A DNA stretch of 64,000 nt from JAJVHZ01 sp041395385 (GTDB lineage: Bacteria; Pseudomonadota; Gammaproteobacteria; JAJPIJ01), in NCBI GenBank assembly GCA_041395385.1, contig JAWLAN010000012.1, positions 87,744 to 151,743 on the forward strand, given 5' to 3'. Positions 44,693-53,082 of the stretch are shown here, piece by piece. Below the pieces are notes generated by a model. It was not told where the DNA came from. It saw nothing but the letters and a program-made list of their open reading frames with translations, and made no database searches. The translations under genes and the position numbers were made by a program. Position 1 is the stretch's first letter, and the number at the start of each line of letters is the position of its first letter.

Positions 44693-44738
44693 GCCTTGAG
44701 CCTGACGTCCGGTGGGTCGCTGCAGCGCTCCTCAAGGC
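44693..44738 (-). ncRNA. S-adenosylhomocysteine (SAH) riboswitch
   Basis: On the minus strand the leader has an 8-bp outer stem, GCCTTGAG (44738-44731) pairing with CTCAAGGC (44700-44693). The first arm runs into GAGGAGCGCTGC and the last is preceded by GTCAGGCTC. This is the conserved core of the SAH riboswitch (GAGGAGCGCUGC ... AGGCUC). It lies 74 bases before the ahcY ATG, the typical place in proteobacteria. SAH binding is known to raise expression in this family. ahcY and probably metF are the targets. Confidence 0.9.
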
Positions 44739-44746
44739 AGGCCGGG

Positions 44747-44775
44747 AGTATAGACGCGCATTGCAGTGCAGAAAA
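44747..44775 (-). promoter_or_regulatory. Promoter candidate for the riboswitch-ahcY-metF message
   Basis: The minus strand has TATACT (44752-44747) with TTTTCT 17 bases upstream (44775-44770). The start point would be close to 44740, a few bases before the riboswitch's first arm. Confidence 0.6.
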
Positions 44776-44850
44776 GGGCGAACTTGCGGGAATGGGGGCG
44801 GGGGCCGCCACACGCCGCCGCCCGCCGGTGGTCGTGGCGGCGCCGGACCC

Positions 44851-44875
44851 GGGCGCCGGCAGGCCTCCGGCGCCC
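44851..44875. other. Strong GC hairpin between metK and ahcY
   Basis: GGGCGCCGG (44851-44859) and CCGGCGCCC (44867-44875) form a perfect 9-bp stem around a 7-base loop, just after the metK stop. There is no U-tract on either side, so it is not a normal rho-independent terminator. It may still stabilise the metK 3' end. Confidence 0.4.
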
Positions 44876-44891
44876 TGGCGGCGGCGACACG

Positions 44892-46058
44892 CTAACGCAA
44901 ACCCGCCGCCGCGCGCAGGGCCTCCGCCCTGTCAGTGCGCTCCCAGGTGAAATCGGCGTCGCTGCGGCCGAAGTGCCCGTAGGCGGCGGTCTTCTTGTAA
45001 ATGGGGCGCAGCAGGTCGAGCATCTGCACGATGCCCTTGGGGCGCAGATCGAAGTGCCCGAGCACCAGCTCCGAAAGCTTCTCATCGGAGACCTTCCCGG
45101 TCCCGAAGGTCGTCACCGTCACCGAGGTCGGGCGGGCCACGCCAATGGCGTAGGAAACCTGCACCTGGCACTTCGAGGCGAGCCCGGCGGCGACCACGTT
45201 CTTCGCCACGTAGCGCGCCGCGTAGGCGGCCGAACGATCGACCTTGGAAGGGTCCTTGCCCGAGAACGCGCCGCCACCGTGCGGGGCCGCGCCGCCGTAG
45301 GTGTCGACGATGATCTTCCGCCCCGTCAGTCCGCAGTCGCCCTGTGGCCCGCCGACGACGAACCGGCCCGTGGGGTTGATGAGGTACTTCACCTCGCCCT
45401 TGACGAGCTCCCCGGGAAGCACGGGCTTGACGATCTCCTCGATGACCGCCTCCGTCAGGGTGGCATGATCGACCTCCGGCGCGTGCTGGGTGGAAAGCAC
45501 GACGGTGTCGATGGAGTCGGGGCGGTTGTCCACGTAGCGCAGGGTCACCTGCGACTTGGCATCCGGCCGCAGCCAGGAGAGCTTGCCGGTCTTGCGCAGC
45601 ATCGACTGCCGTTCGACCAGCCGGTGCGCATAATAGATGGCAGCCGGCATGAGCTCCGGCGTCTCCTCGCAGGCGTAACCGAACATGAGGCCCTGATCGC
45701 CGGCGCCCTGCTCCAGGTCCAGGCCGCGACCTTCGTCGACACCCTGAGCGATGTCGGGCGACTGCTTGTCGTAGGCGACCAGTACCGCGCAGCCCTTGTA
45801 GTCGATGCCGTACTCGGTGTTGTCGTAGCCGATGCCCTTGATCGCCTCACGCGCCACCTCGTTGTAGTCGATGCTCGCGTTGGTCGTGATCTCGCCGGCC
45901 AGGACCACCAGGCCGGTGTTGCAGAGGGTCTCGGCGGCGACACGCGCGTACTTGTCCTTGGCAAGGATTGCGTCGAGAATCGCGTCAGAGATCTGATCGG
46001 CCACCTTGTCGGGATGTCCTTCGGAGACCGACTCGGAGGTGAAAAGGTAACTGGACAT
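44892..46058 (-). CDS. metK: S-adenosylmethionine synthetase
   Basis: 388 residues from the ATG at 46058 (AGGA about 10 bases before). Hallmarks: FTSESVSEGHPDKVADQISD at residues 5-24, GDQGLMFGYA near 120 and GGGAFSGKDPSKVDRSAAY near 260, the methionine, ATP and phosphate loops. It makes SAM from methionine and ATP, the start of the methyl cycle that ahcY and metF continue downstream. I looked for a SAM riboswitch in its 130-base leader and saw none. Confidence 0.98.
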   Translation of the reverse strand: MSSYLFTSESVSEGHPDKVADQISDAILDAILAKDKYARVAAETLCNTGLVVLAGEITTNASIDYNEVAREAIKGIGYDNTEYGIDYKGCAVLVAYDKQSPDIAQGVDEGRGLDLEQGAGDQGLMFGYACEETPELMPAAIYYAHRLVERQSMLRKTGKLSWLRPDAKSQVTLRYVDNRPDSIDTVVLSTQHAPEVDHATLTEAVIEEIVKPVLPGELVKGEVKYLINPTGRFVVGGPQGDCGLTGRKIIVDTYGGAAPHGGGAFSGKDPSKVDRSAAYAARYVAKNVVAAGLASKCQVQVSYAIGVARPTSVTVTTFGTGKVSDEKLSELVLGHFDLRPKGIVQMLDLLRPIYKKTAAYGHFGRSDADFTWERTDRAEALRAAAGLR

Positions 46059-46189
46059 TGGCTGAAATCCTGGTTCGTGCGCTCTTGGGGCGGAAAAAAG
46101 GCTGCCAAGTGTAGCCGCAACCCCGGCCGTTTGGTATCCGCCCGGCAGGGCTGTGGCAGCGCAGATTTCGGACCGCGGTTCGAGCACCC

Positions 46190-46744
46190 ATGGCGCTGAC
46201 TCACACACCCGTATGCGAATTCGGCCGGCCGGCCGTCGATTTCTCCCTGCCCGACGCGGATGGCCGGTTGTGGAGCCTCGCGGACTGTCGCGGCGAGCGC
46301 GCCACGCTGGTCATGTTCATCTGCAATCACTGCCCGTACGTCAAGGCAATCTGCGACGCATTGGTGCGCGACGTGGAGGCGCTCTCGCAGATGGGCGTGC
46401 GAGCCGTGGGGATCATGCCCAACGACTACTCGAGCTACCCGGAAGACGCGCCGGAGAGGATGCGGGAGTTCGCGCGCGCACACGGTTACACCTTCCCGTA
46501 CCTGATCGACGAGACCCAGGCGGTGGCGCGCGCCTACGGCGCGGTGTGCACCCCGGATTTCTTCGGCTACGACCACGACCTGCGCCTGCAATACCGCGGC
46601 CGGCTGGACGCGACCACGCCGGGCAGGCCGGCGCCGGAGGGCTCCCCGCGCGAGCTGTTGCAGGCGATGACGCTCATCGCGCAGACCGGTCGCGGGCCAC
46701 GGCAGCAGACCCCCAGCATGGGGTGTTCGATCAAGTGGCGCTGA
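46190..46744 (+). CDS. Thioredoxin-fold redoxin (AhpC/TSA-like, CNHCPYVK type)
   Basis: 184 residues. FICNHCPYVKAIC near residue 44 is the active-site region of the family of small redoxins that carry CNHCPYVK, with CTPDFFGYDHDLRLQYRGR near 122. These proteins resemble thiol peroxidases or cytochrome-maturation thioredoxins, and the exact role is unknown. The C-terminus SMGCSIKW is also typical. It is divergent from metK. Confidence 0.87.
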   Translation: MALTHTPVCEFGRPAVDFSLPDADGRLWSLADCRGERATLVMFICNHCPYVKAICDALVRDVEALSQMGVRAVGIMPNDYSSYPEDAPERMREFARAHGYTFPYLIDETQAVARAYGAVCTPDFFGYDHDLRLQYRGRLDATTPGRPAPEGSPRELLQAMTLIAQTGRGPRQQTPSMGCSIKWR

Positions 46745-46774
46745 CGCGCACCGCGCCCCGGGACGCCGCCCACC

Positions 46775-48253
46775 TCACATCAATGGGCGCCGGCCCTCGC
46801 CAGGGTCGTTGAGGATCGCGCCGATGTCGATGTCCTGCACCCACAGGGGCTGCGGATCGTCGTGCACGCTCGTGTCGCCATCCTCGACTCGCACCGGCGA
46901 TGGCTCCTGGGAGGCGGGCAACTCGATGACGTCCTCGAGGTCTTCGGTCGTGCGCGCCTCCTCGTCCCCCGGTTTCCCGGCGGCGGTTCGGCGCGCCCTG
47001 GCGCCTATCTCCTGCCAGGTCCGGCGCGCCAAGTCCTTGGCCGCCTCGAGTTCCTCGGCCGTCAACAGCCCGCCGACGGCCTCCGCAAGCTTCAGCGCCC
47101 GGTCATCGCCGGTGATCGCGGCAGCGACATAGAACCAAGTGTAGGCGGCGACGAAATCCTTGGCGCCGGCCATGCCGCGGGCGCAAACCACGCCCAGGCG
47201 GTAGGGCGCCCTGGGATGCCCGCCGCGCGCCGCCACCTCGAGCCAGTAGCGCGCCTCGTGCATCATCGGCTTCTCACTGTATGCGCCGGCGGCGTAGAGG
47301 CGGCCGAGGCGGTAAGCCGCCCTGACGCTGCCGTTGGCGGCCGCCCTGCTCAGCCACAGGAACGCCTTGGCCTGGTCCCGTTCGACGCCGAGCCCGTTCA
47401 GGTAGAAGGAGCCGAGCGCGTACTGGGAATCGGCATGCTTGCGCCGCGCCGCCTTGCGATACCAGCCGATCGCCTCGACGTCGCTCTTCTCCACGCCCAC
47501 GCCGTAGGCATACACGTAACCCAGGTTGTATTGCGCCTCGAGATGCCCGCGCTCAGCGGCGCAGCGCAGCCATTGCGCCGCCTCGCTGGGCTGCTTCTCG
47601 ATCCCGACGCCGGTCAAAAGCGCCTTGGCGAGCCGGAACTGGGCGCCGGCGTGGCCCTGCCGCGCGGCGCGATCGAACCAGATCACCGCCTGCATGGGGT
47701 CGCGCTCACAGCCATGTCCGCGCAGATAGGCGAGCCCGAGCTGGAACTGCGCCGGCCCGTAGCCGTTGCGGGCGGAGCGGCGATACCACTCCACGGCCAG
47801 GGACCGGTCGCGCAGGATGCCGCGCCCGAGTGCATAGGCGCGCGCGAGCAGGTAGCGCGCCCGCGCGTGACCCTTCTCGGCCGCCAGCCGGTACCACTGC
47901 ACGGCCTTGGCGTGATCGCGCGCAACCCCGCGGCCCAAACGGTAACAGTCCCCGATCAGGACCATGGCTGCAGCATGCTGCCCGCTGGCCGCGGCCCTTG
48001 TCAGCCATTCCAGATGCTGCAGTTGGTCGTGGGCGACGCCGTCGCCGTCGCGGTAGACGAGAGCGAGCTGGTACTGCGCCGGGGCGTATTCGGCCTCGGC
48101 CGCGCGCAACAACCACTGCAGGGACTCCTGGGTGTCCCTGTCCATCCCGATCCCGTGCCGCAAGTGCTCGGCCAGCTGCGTGGCCGCCGCCGGGTCGCCG
48201 GCGCGGGCCCGGTCCATGAGCGACTCAAGGTCCCCGTTGAATGCCAATGCCAT
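46775..48253 (-). CDS. Sel1-repeat (SLR) protein
   Basis: 492 residues from the ATG at 48253, chosen because AGGGG lies 9 bases before it; the ATG three codons upstream would abut that site directly. At least nine Sel1 repeats of 36 residues fill positions 30-380 (for example AQYQLALVYRDGDGVAHDQ, AQFQLGLAYLRGHGCERDP, AQYNLGYVYAYGVGVEKSD). The last 100 residues are acidic and unstructured. There is no signal peptide, so it is probably a cytoplasmic scaffold. The partner is unknown. Confidence 0.9.
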   Translation of the reverse strand: MALAFNGDLESLMDRARAGDPAAATQLAEHLRHGIGMDRDTQESLQWLLRAAEAEYAPAQYQLALVYRDGDGVAHDQLQHLEWLTRAAASGQHAAAMVLIGDCYRLGRGVARDHAKAVQWYRLAAEKGHARARYLLARAYALGRGILRDRSLAVEWYRRSARNGYGPAQFQLGLAYLRGHGCERDPMQAVIWFDRAARQGHAGAQFRLAKALLTGVGIEKQPSEAAQWLRCAAERGHLEAQYNLGYVYAYGVGVEKSDVEAIGWYRKAARRKHADSQYALGSFYLNGLGVERDQAKAFLWLSRAAANGSVRAAYRLGRLYAAGAYSEKPMMHEARYWLEVAARGGHPRAPYRLGVVCARGMAGAKDFVAAYTWFYVAAAITGDDRALKLAEAVGGLLTAEELEAAKDLARRTWQEIGARARRTAAGKPGDEEARTTEDLEDVIELPASQEPSPVRVEDGDTSVHDDPQPLWVQDIDIGAILNDPGEGRRPLM

Positions 48254-48607
48254 GGCAGACATCCCCTGCCGCGCCCTGATGCGTCGCGGCGATGCAATTG
48301 TGCCGGCGTGGCGAACCGCGGCAGTGCCGCCGCCCCACTCGCCACGCCCAGGCCGTCCCGGCAACCCTCGATGGGATCTGCCGAAAGGCCCATCGGCGAC
48401 CGTGGCACGATATTGCGAATCATCCGCCGCCGCAAGGCGCGGTGGGAGCCGCGCTGGCCGCGGCAGCGGACCGCACTGGCCCGCGCCGCATCGGAAAACG
48501 GACGCGTGCCGGCGGGGCGTTCACTTGCCGTGAAGGGTTTGCTGCGGGAGAATGACGCCCCTTTTTATCGGGCTGCCGTTCGGGCCGTTCGATACGTCAT
48601 AACAATC
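48254..48607. other. Divergent intergenic region Sel1 gene / tkt
   Basis: About 350 bases holding the promoters of two divergent genes. GC-rich on the left, more AT-rich near 48555-48606. No hexamer pair is good enough to call. The long open frame running through it into tkt has no coding character here. Confidence 0.45.
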
Positions 48608-50650
48608 ATGAACCGGCCCCAACCCCTGATGGAAACGTCCCAGCCGTCCAGTCGCCGTGAACTGGCGAACGCAATCCGTGCCCTGAGCATGGACGCGGTG
48701 CAACAGGCCAACTCCGGACACCCCGGCGCACCCATGGGGATGGCCGACATCGCCGAGGTGCTCTGGAACGACTTCCTCCGCCACAACCCGGCCAATCCGC
48801 AATGGCCCGACCGCGATCGATTCATCCTGTCGAACGGTCACGGGTCGATGCTGGTGTACAGCCTGCTGCACCTGACGGGCTATGCGGTAACGATCGAAGA
48901 TCTCAAAAATTTCAGGCAGTTGCACTCAAAAACGCCAGGGCATCCGGAGTACGGCTCGGCGCCCGGCGTGGAGACGACCACGGGACCGCTCGGGCAGGGA
49001 CTGGCCAACGCCGTGGGCATGGCCATTGCGGAGAAGCAACTGGCCGCCCGGTTCAATCGCGACGGCTTCAAGGTCGTCGACCATCACACCTATGCCTTCG
49101 TCGGCGACGGCTGCCTGATGGAGGGCATCTCGCACGAGGCCTGTTCGCTGGCCGGGACCCTGGGTCTGGGCAAGCTCATTGCGGTCTACGACGATAACGG
49201 CATCTCGATCGACGGGGAGGTGCACGGCTGGTTCACCGACGACACCGCCGGGCGCTTCGAGGCCTACGGCTGGCGTGTCATACGCGGCATCGACGGCCAT
49301 GACGCCGAGGCCGTACGCGCCGCGCTCGACGAGGCGCGGCACGACGTCGGCCGCCCCACGCTCATCTGCTGCAAGACGGTGATCGGCTACGGCGCCCCCA
49401 ACAAGCAGGGTACGGAGGGCTGCCACGGCATGGCCCTCGGGACCGAGGAGGTCGCCCGCGCCCGCGCGTTCCTTAAGTGGGAGCACCCCCCGTTCGTCAT
49501 TCCTCCCGGCATCTATGCGGCCTACGATGCCCGCCAGAAGGGCGCGGCGGCCGAGGCGGCCTGGCGGCAGACCTTCGAGGCCTATCGCGGCGCGTATCCG
49601 GAGCTGGCGGCGGAATTCGAGCGGCGCATGTCCGGCGCGCTGCCGGCGGGCTGGGAGCAGGCCACGCGCAACTACGTCGCCGCCACCGCCGCCAAGGGCG
49701 AGACGGTGGCCAGCCGCAAGGCCTCACAGAACGTGCTGAACGCCTACGCGCCGGTACTGCCCGAGCTGTTCGGCGGCTCCGCGGACCTCACCGGCTCCAA
49801 CCTCACGTGGTGGTCCGGCTCCAAGGCCGTATCCGCCGCCAACGAGGAGGCGAACTACATACACTACGGCGTGCGCGAGTTCGCGATGTCGGCGGTGATG
49901 AATGGCATCAGCCTGCACGGCGGGTTCATCCCTTACGGGGGGACGTTCCTGGTTTTCTCGGATTACGCCCGCAATGCCGTGCGCCTGGCAGCGCTGATGA
50001 AGGTGCGCTGCGTGCACGTCTACACGCACGACTCCATCGGACTCGGCGAGGACGGCCCGACGCACCAGCCGGTGGAACACGCCGCGAGCCTGCGCCTCAT
50101 CCCCAATATGAGCGTCTGGCGCCCCTGCGACGCGGTGGAGACCGCGGTGGCCTGGAAGGCGGCCGTCGAACGCACGGGCGGCCCGACCTGCCTGCTGCTC
50201 AGCCGCCAGAACCTGCCGGCCATGCCGCGCACGGAGAGCCAGATCGAGCTCGTCGCGCGCGGCGGATACGTGCTGATCGACACCGGCGGCGCTCCACAGG
50301 CGATCGTCATCGCCAGCGGCTCGGAGGTGGCCCTGGCCGCCGCCGCCGCGCGGTTGCTCGCCTCCGAGCAGATCGCCGTTCGCGTCGTGTCGATGCCGTC
50401 GGCCGATCGCTTCGACGCGCAGGATGCGGCCTATCGCGAGCAGGTGCTGCCCCGGGGAGTGCGCGCACGCGTCGCGGTGGAGGCCGGCGTCACCGATTAC
50501 TGGCGCAAGTACGTCGGCCTAGACGGCGCGGTCGTGGGTATCGACAGTTTCGGGGAATCGGCCCCGGGCGATCTGTTGATGAAGCATTTCGGCTTCACCG
50601 TCGACAACGTGGTTGGCGCGATCCGGCAGGTCCTGCAGCGGCAATCGTGA
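48608..50650 (+). CDS. tkt: Transketolase
   Basis: 680 residues. Diagnostic segments are SRRELANAIRALSMDAVQQA at the N-terminus, SGHPGAPMGMADIAEVLW near 36, the thiamine site VGDGCLMEGISHEA near 165, and GEDGPTHQPVEHAASLR near 480. It moves two-carbon units in the pentose phosphate and Calvin pathways. The ATG at 48608 lacks a clear ribosome site; an ATG at 48629 nearer the family start is equally possible. It heads the series tkt-gap-pgk-pyk-fba, an arrangement seen in autotrophic gammaproteobacteria. Confidence 0.97.
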   Translation: MNRPQPLMETSQPSSRRELANAIRALSMDAVQQANSGHPGAPMGMADIAEVLWNDFLRHNPANPQWPDRDRFILSNGHGSMLVYSLLHLTGYAVTIEDLKNFRQLHSKTPGHPEYGSAPGVETTTGPLGQGLANAVGMAIAEKQLAARFNRDGFKVVDHHTYAFVGDGCLMEGISHEACSLAGTLGLGKLIAVYDDNGISIDGEVHGWFTDDTAGRFEAYGWRVIRGIDGHDAEAVRAALDEARHDVGRPTLICCKTVIGYGAPNKQGTEGCHGMALGTEEVARARAFLKWEHPPFVIPPGIYAAYDARQKGAAAEAAWRQTFEAYRGAYPELAAEFERRMSGALPAGWEQATRNYVAATAAKGETVASRKASQNVLNAYAPVLPELFGGSADLTGSNLTWWSGSKAVSAANEEANYIHYGVREFAMSAVMNGISLHGGFIPYGGTFLVFSDYARNAVRLAALMKVRCVHVYTHDSIGLGEDGPTHQPVEHAASLRLIPNMSVWRPCDAVETAVAWKAAVERTGGPTCLLLSRQNLPAMPRTESQIELVARGGYVLIDTGGAPQAIVIASGSEVALAAAAARLLASEQIAVRVVSMPSADRFDAQDAAYREQVLPRGVRARVAVEAGVTDYWRKYVGLDGAVVGIDSFGESAPGDLLMKHFGFTVDNVVGAIRQVLQRQS

Positions 50651-50805
50651 GGCGTTGGCAATTCCGCGGGCTGACTCTTTCGTCGCGACCCGCACGCATG
50701 CTTTCATCCGCGATTACCTCGCGAGCGAGCGTGTAGCAGCTAGTTGAACAGGGCGCGCCCCTCCACGGAGGCGCACGGTTTGGGATAAATGCGGAGAATA
50801 TGTGC

Positions 50806-51819
50806 ATGGCCATCAAGATCGGCATCAACGGATACGGACGTATCGGACGCAACGTGCTGCGCGCACTCTACGAGGCGAAGCGGAACAACGAGATTCAGGT
50901 CGTCGCCATCAACGATCTCGGCGACGCCAAGACCAATGCCCATCTGACCCGCTACGACAGCGCGCACGGGCGGTTCCCCGGCGAGGTGGTGGTCGACGGC
51001 GATTACATGGTCGTCAACGGCGAGCGCATCCGTGTCTTGGCGGAGCGCGACCCGACCAGGCTGCCCTGGGGCGAGCTCGGCGCGGAAATCATCCTGGAAT
51101 GCACGGGCCTGTTCACGACCCGCGAGAAGGCGGGCCTGCACCTGAAGGGCGGGGCGAAGAAAGTCATGATCTCCGCGCCCGCGAGCGATCAGGTCGACGC
51201 CACGGTGGTCTACGGCGTCAATCACGACATGCTGAAGGCCTCGCACACCGTCATCTCCAACGCCTCGTGCACGACCAACTGCCTGGCGCCGCTGGTCAAG
51301 CCGCTGCAGGAGAAGATCGGCGTGGTCGCCGGCCTGATGACGACCATACACGCCTACACCAACGACCAGGTGCTGACCGACGTCTACCACAAGGACCTGC
51401 GGCGCGCACGCTCGGCGACCCAGTCCATGATCCCGACCAAGACCGGCGCCGCCGCGGCGGTGGGCCTGGTGCTGCCCGAGCTCGCCGGCAAGCTCGACGG
51501 GCTGGCGGTGCGGGTCCCCACCATCAATGTCTCGATGGTGGATCTCACGTTCACGGCCGCGCGCGATACCAGCAAGGAGGAGATCGACGCCGTCATGAAG
51601 GACGCCGCGAACGGCGCGCTGAAGGGCATACTCGCCTACAACAAGGAGCCGCTCGTTTCGATCGACTTCAATCACGACCCGCACTCCTCCATCTACGAGG
51701 CCTCCGAGACCAAGGTGATCGGCGGCCGCCTGTGCAAGGTGATGTCCTGGTACGACAACGAGTGGGGGTTCTCCAACCGGATGCTCGACGTCGCGCTGGC
51801 CTGGGCGAAGGCGAAATAG
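50806..51819 (+). CDS. gap: Glyceraldehyde-3-phosphate dehydrogenase, type I
   Basis: 337 residues. NAD site IGINGYGRIGRNVLRAL at the start, the catalytic Cys155 in SNASCTTNCLAP, and VSWYDNE-type SWYDNEWGFSNRM near the C-terminus are intact. NDLGDAKTNAHLTRYDS shows Asp at the adenosine-ribose position, suggesting NAD preference. The ATG at 50806 has GCGGAG 9 bases before; an ATG two codons upstream would sit too close to it. It follows tkt by 155 bases. Confidence 0.97.
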   Translation: MAIKIGINGYGRIGRNVLRALYEAKRNNEIQVVAINDLGDAKTNAHLTRYDSAHGRFPGEVVVDGDYMVVNGERIRVLAERDPTRLPWGELGAEIILECTGLFTTREKAGLHLKGGAKKVMISAPASDQVDATVVYGVNHDMLKASHTVISNASCTTNCLAPLVKPLQEKIGVVAGLMTTIHAYTNDQVLTDVYHKDLRRARSATQSMIPTKTGAAAAVGLVLPELAGKLDGLAVRVPTINVSMVDLTFTAARDTSKEEIDAVMKDAANGALKGILAYNKEPLVSIDFNHDPHSSIYEASETKVIGGRLCKVMSWYDNEWGFSNRMLDVALAWAKAK

Positions 51820-51865
51820 GCGCGCGAGGCGAGAGCAGCCGCCGTCATAGCGTGAGGGAGCAGCC

Positions 51866-53074
51866 ATGCTGACCATGTCCGAAGTCAAGCTCGCCGGGCG
51901 CCGCGTTCTGATCCGCGAGGACCTGAACGTGCCTCTGGAAGGCGGTCGTATCACCGAGGACACGCGCATCCGTGCCGCGCTTCCCACCATCGAGCGTGCC
52001 GCGTCGGCCGGCGCCAAGGTGATGGTGATGTCGCATCTCGGCCGTCCCAGGGAGGGCGAGCACGACCCCGCCCTGTCGCTCCAGCCCGTTGCGGCGCGCC
52101 TCTCGGAGCTTCTGGGCAAGCCGGTGCGGCTGGTCAAGGACTGGCTGCACGGCGGCTTCGAGATCGACAACGGAGAGGTGGCGCTCCTGGAAAACGTCCG
52201 ATTCGAGGTCGGCGAGAAAAAGAACGACGACAGCCTCGCTCGCAAGATGGCGCGGCTCTGCGATGTCTTCATCAACGACGCGTTCGCCACCGCGCACCGG
52301 GCCGAATCCTCGACCCACGGCGTGGCCAAGTACGCGCCGACCGCGTGCGCCGGCCCGCTGCTGGAGGCGGAGATCAACGCGCTGCGCCAGGTCCGCGACA
52401 ATCCGATGCGGCCGCTCGTCGCCATCGTCGGCGGATCCAAGGTCTCCACGAAGCTCGAGGTGCTGACCTCGTTGGTGGAGGCCGTCGATCAGCTGATCGT
52501 CGGCGGCGGCATCGCCAACACCTTCATGAAGGCCGCGGGGCTGCCCGTCGGCAAGTCGCTGTGCGAGGACGATCTGCTGGACACCGCGCGCCAGCTCATA
52601 CAGCGCTCCGCGGCGCGCGGCGCTTCCATACCCATACCGACCGACGTGGTCTGCGCCAAGGAATTCTCCGCGACGGCGGCGGCCACCACCAAGCGGGCGA
52701 GCGAGGTCGCTGCCGACGATTTCATCCTCGACATCGGGCCGGAGACGACGGCGGCCTACGTCGACCTGCTGAAACGCGCCTGCACCATCGTGTGGAACGG
52801 GCCGCTCGGCGTTTTCGAGTTCGATCAGTTCGGCAACGGCACCAAGGCGCTCGCCGAGGGGATCGCCGACAGCACGGCGTTCTCGGTCGCGGGCGGCGGG
52901 GATACGCTGGCGGCGATAGCGAAGTATCGCGTCGGCGCCAGGATCTCGTACATCTCCACCGGCGGCGGCGCATTCCTGGAATATCTGGAGGGCAAGACGC
53001 TGCCGGCCGTCGCCATACTTCAGGAACGCGCCCGCGCCATGCCGGGCCGCCTGCATCCGAGCGAGGGCTATTAA
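51866..53074 (+). CDS. pgk: Phosphoglycerate kinase
   Basis: 402 residues. The start has LAGRRVLIREDLNVPLEGGR, a variant of the usual RVDLNVP with Glu for Val; SHLGRP near 53, LENVRFEVGEKKND near 108 and the nucleotide-site GGGDTLAAIAKY near 348 follow. It makes ATP from 1,3-bisphosphoglycerate. GAGGGAG lies 5 bases before the ATG at 51866 (a second ATG is at 51875). 46 bases after gap and 8 before pyk. Confidence 0.97.
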   Translation: MLTMSEVKLAGRRVLIREDLNVPLEGGRITEDTRIRAALPTIERAASAGAKVMVMSHLGRPREGEHDPALSLQPVAARLSELLGKPVRLVKDWLHGGFEIDNGEVALLENVRFEVGEKKNDDSLARKMARLCDVFINDAFATAHRAESSTHGVAKYAPTACAGPLLEAEINALRQVRDNPMRPLVAIVGGSKVSTKLEVLTSLVEAVDQLIVGGGIANTFMKAAGLPVGKSLCEDDLLDTARQLIQRSAARGASIPIPTDVVCAKEFSATAAATTKRASEVAADDFILDIGPETTAAYVDLLKRACTIVWNGPLGVFEFDQFGNGTKALAEGIADSTAFSVAGGGDTLAAIAKYRVGARISYISTGGGAFLEYLEGKTLPAVAILQERARAMPGRLHPSEGY

Positions 53075-53082
53075 GCAACCAG

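Noticed and set aside
46059..46189. Possible SAM riboswitch in front of metK
   Set aside because: Neither a SAM-I-like multi-stem junction nor a SAM-II/SAM-IV core could be found by eye in the short leader.
46862..48607. Apparent 580-residue N-terminal extension of transketolase
   Set aside because: It runs antisense across the Sel1-repeat gene and through a non-coding gap; transketolase homology begins only near 48630.
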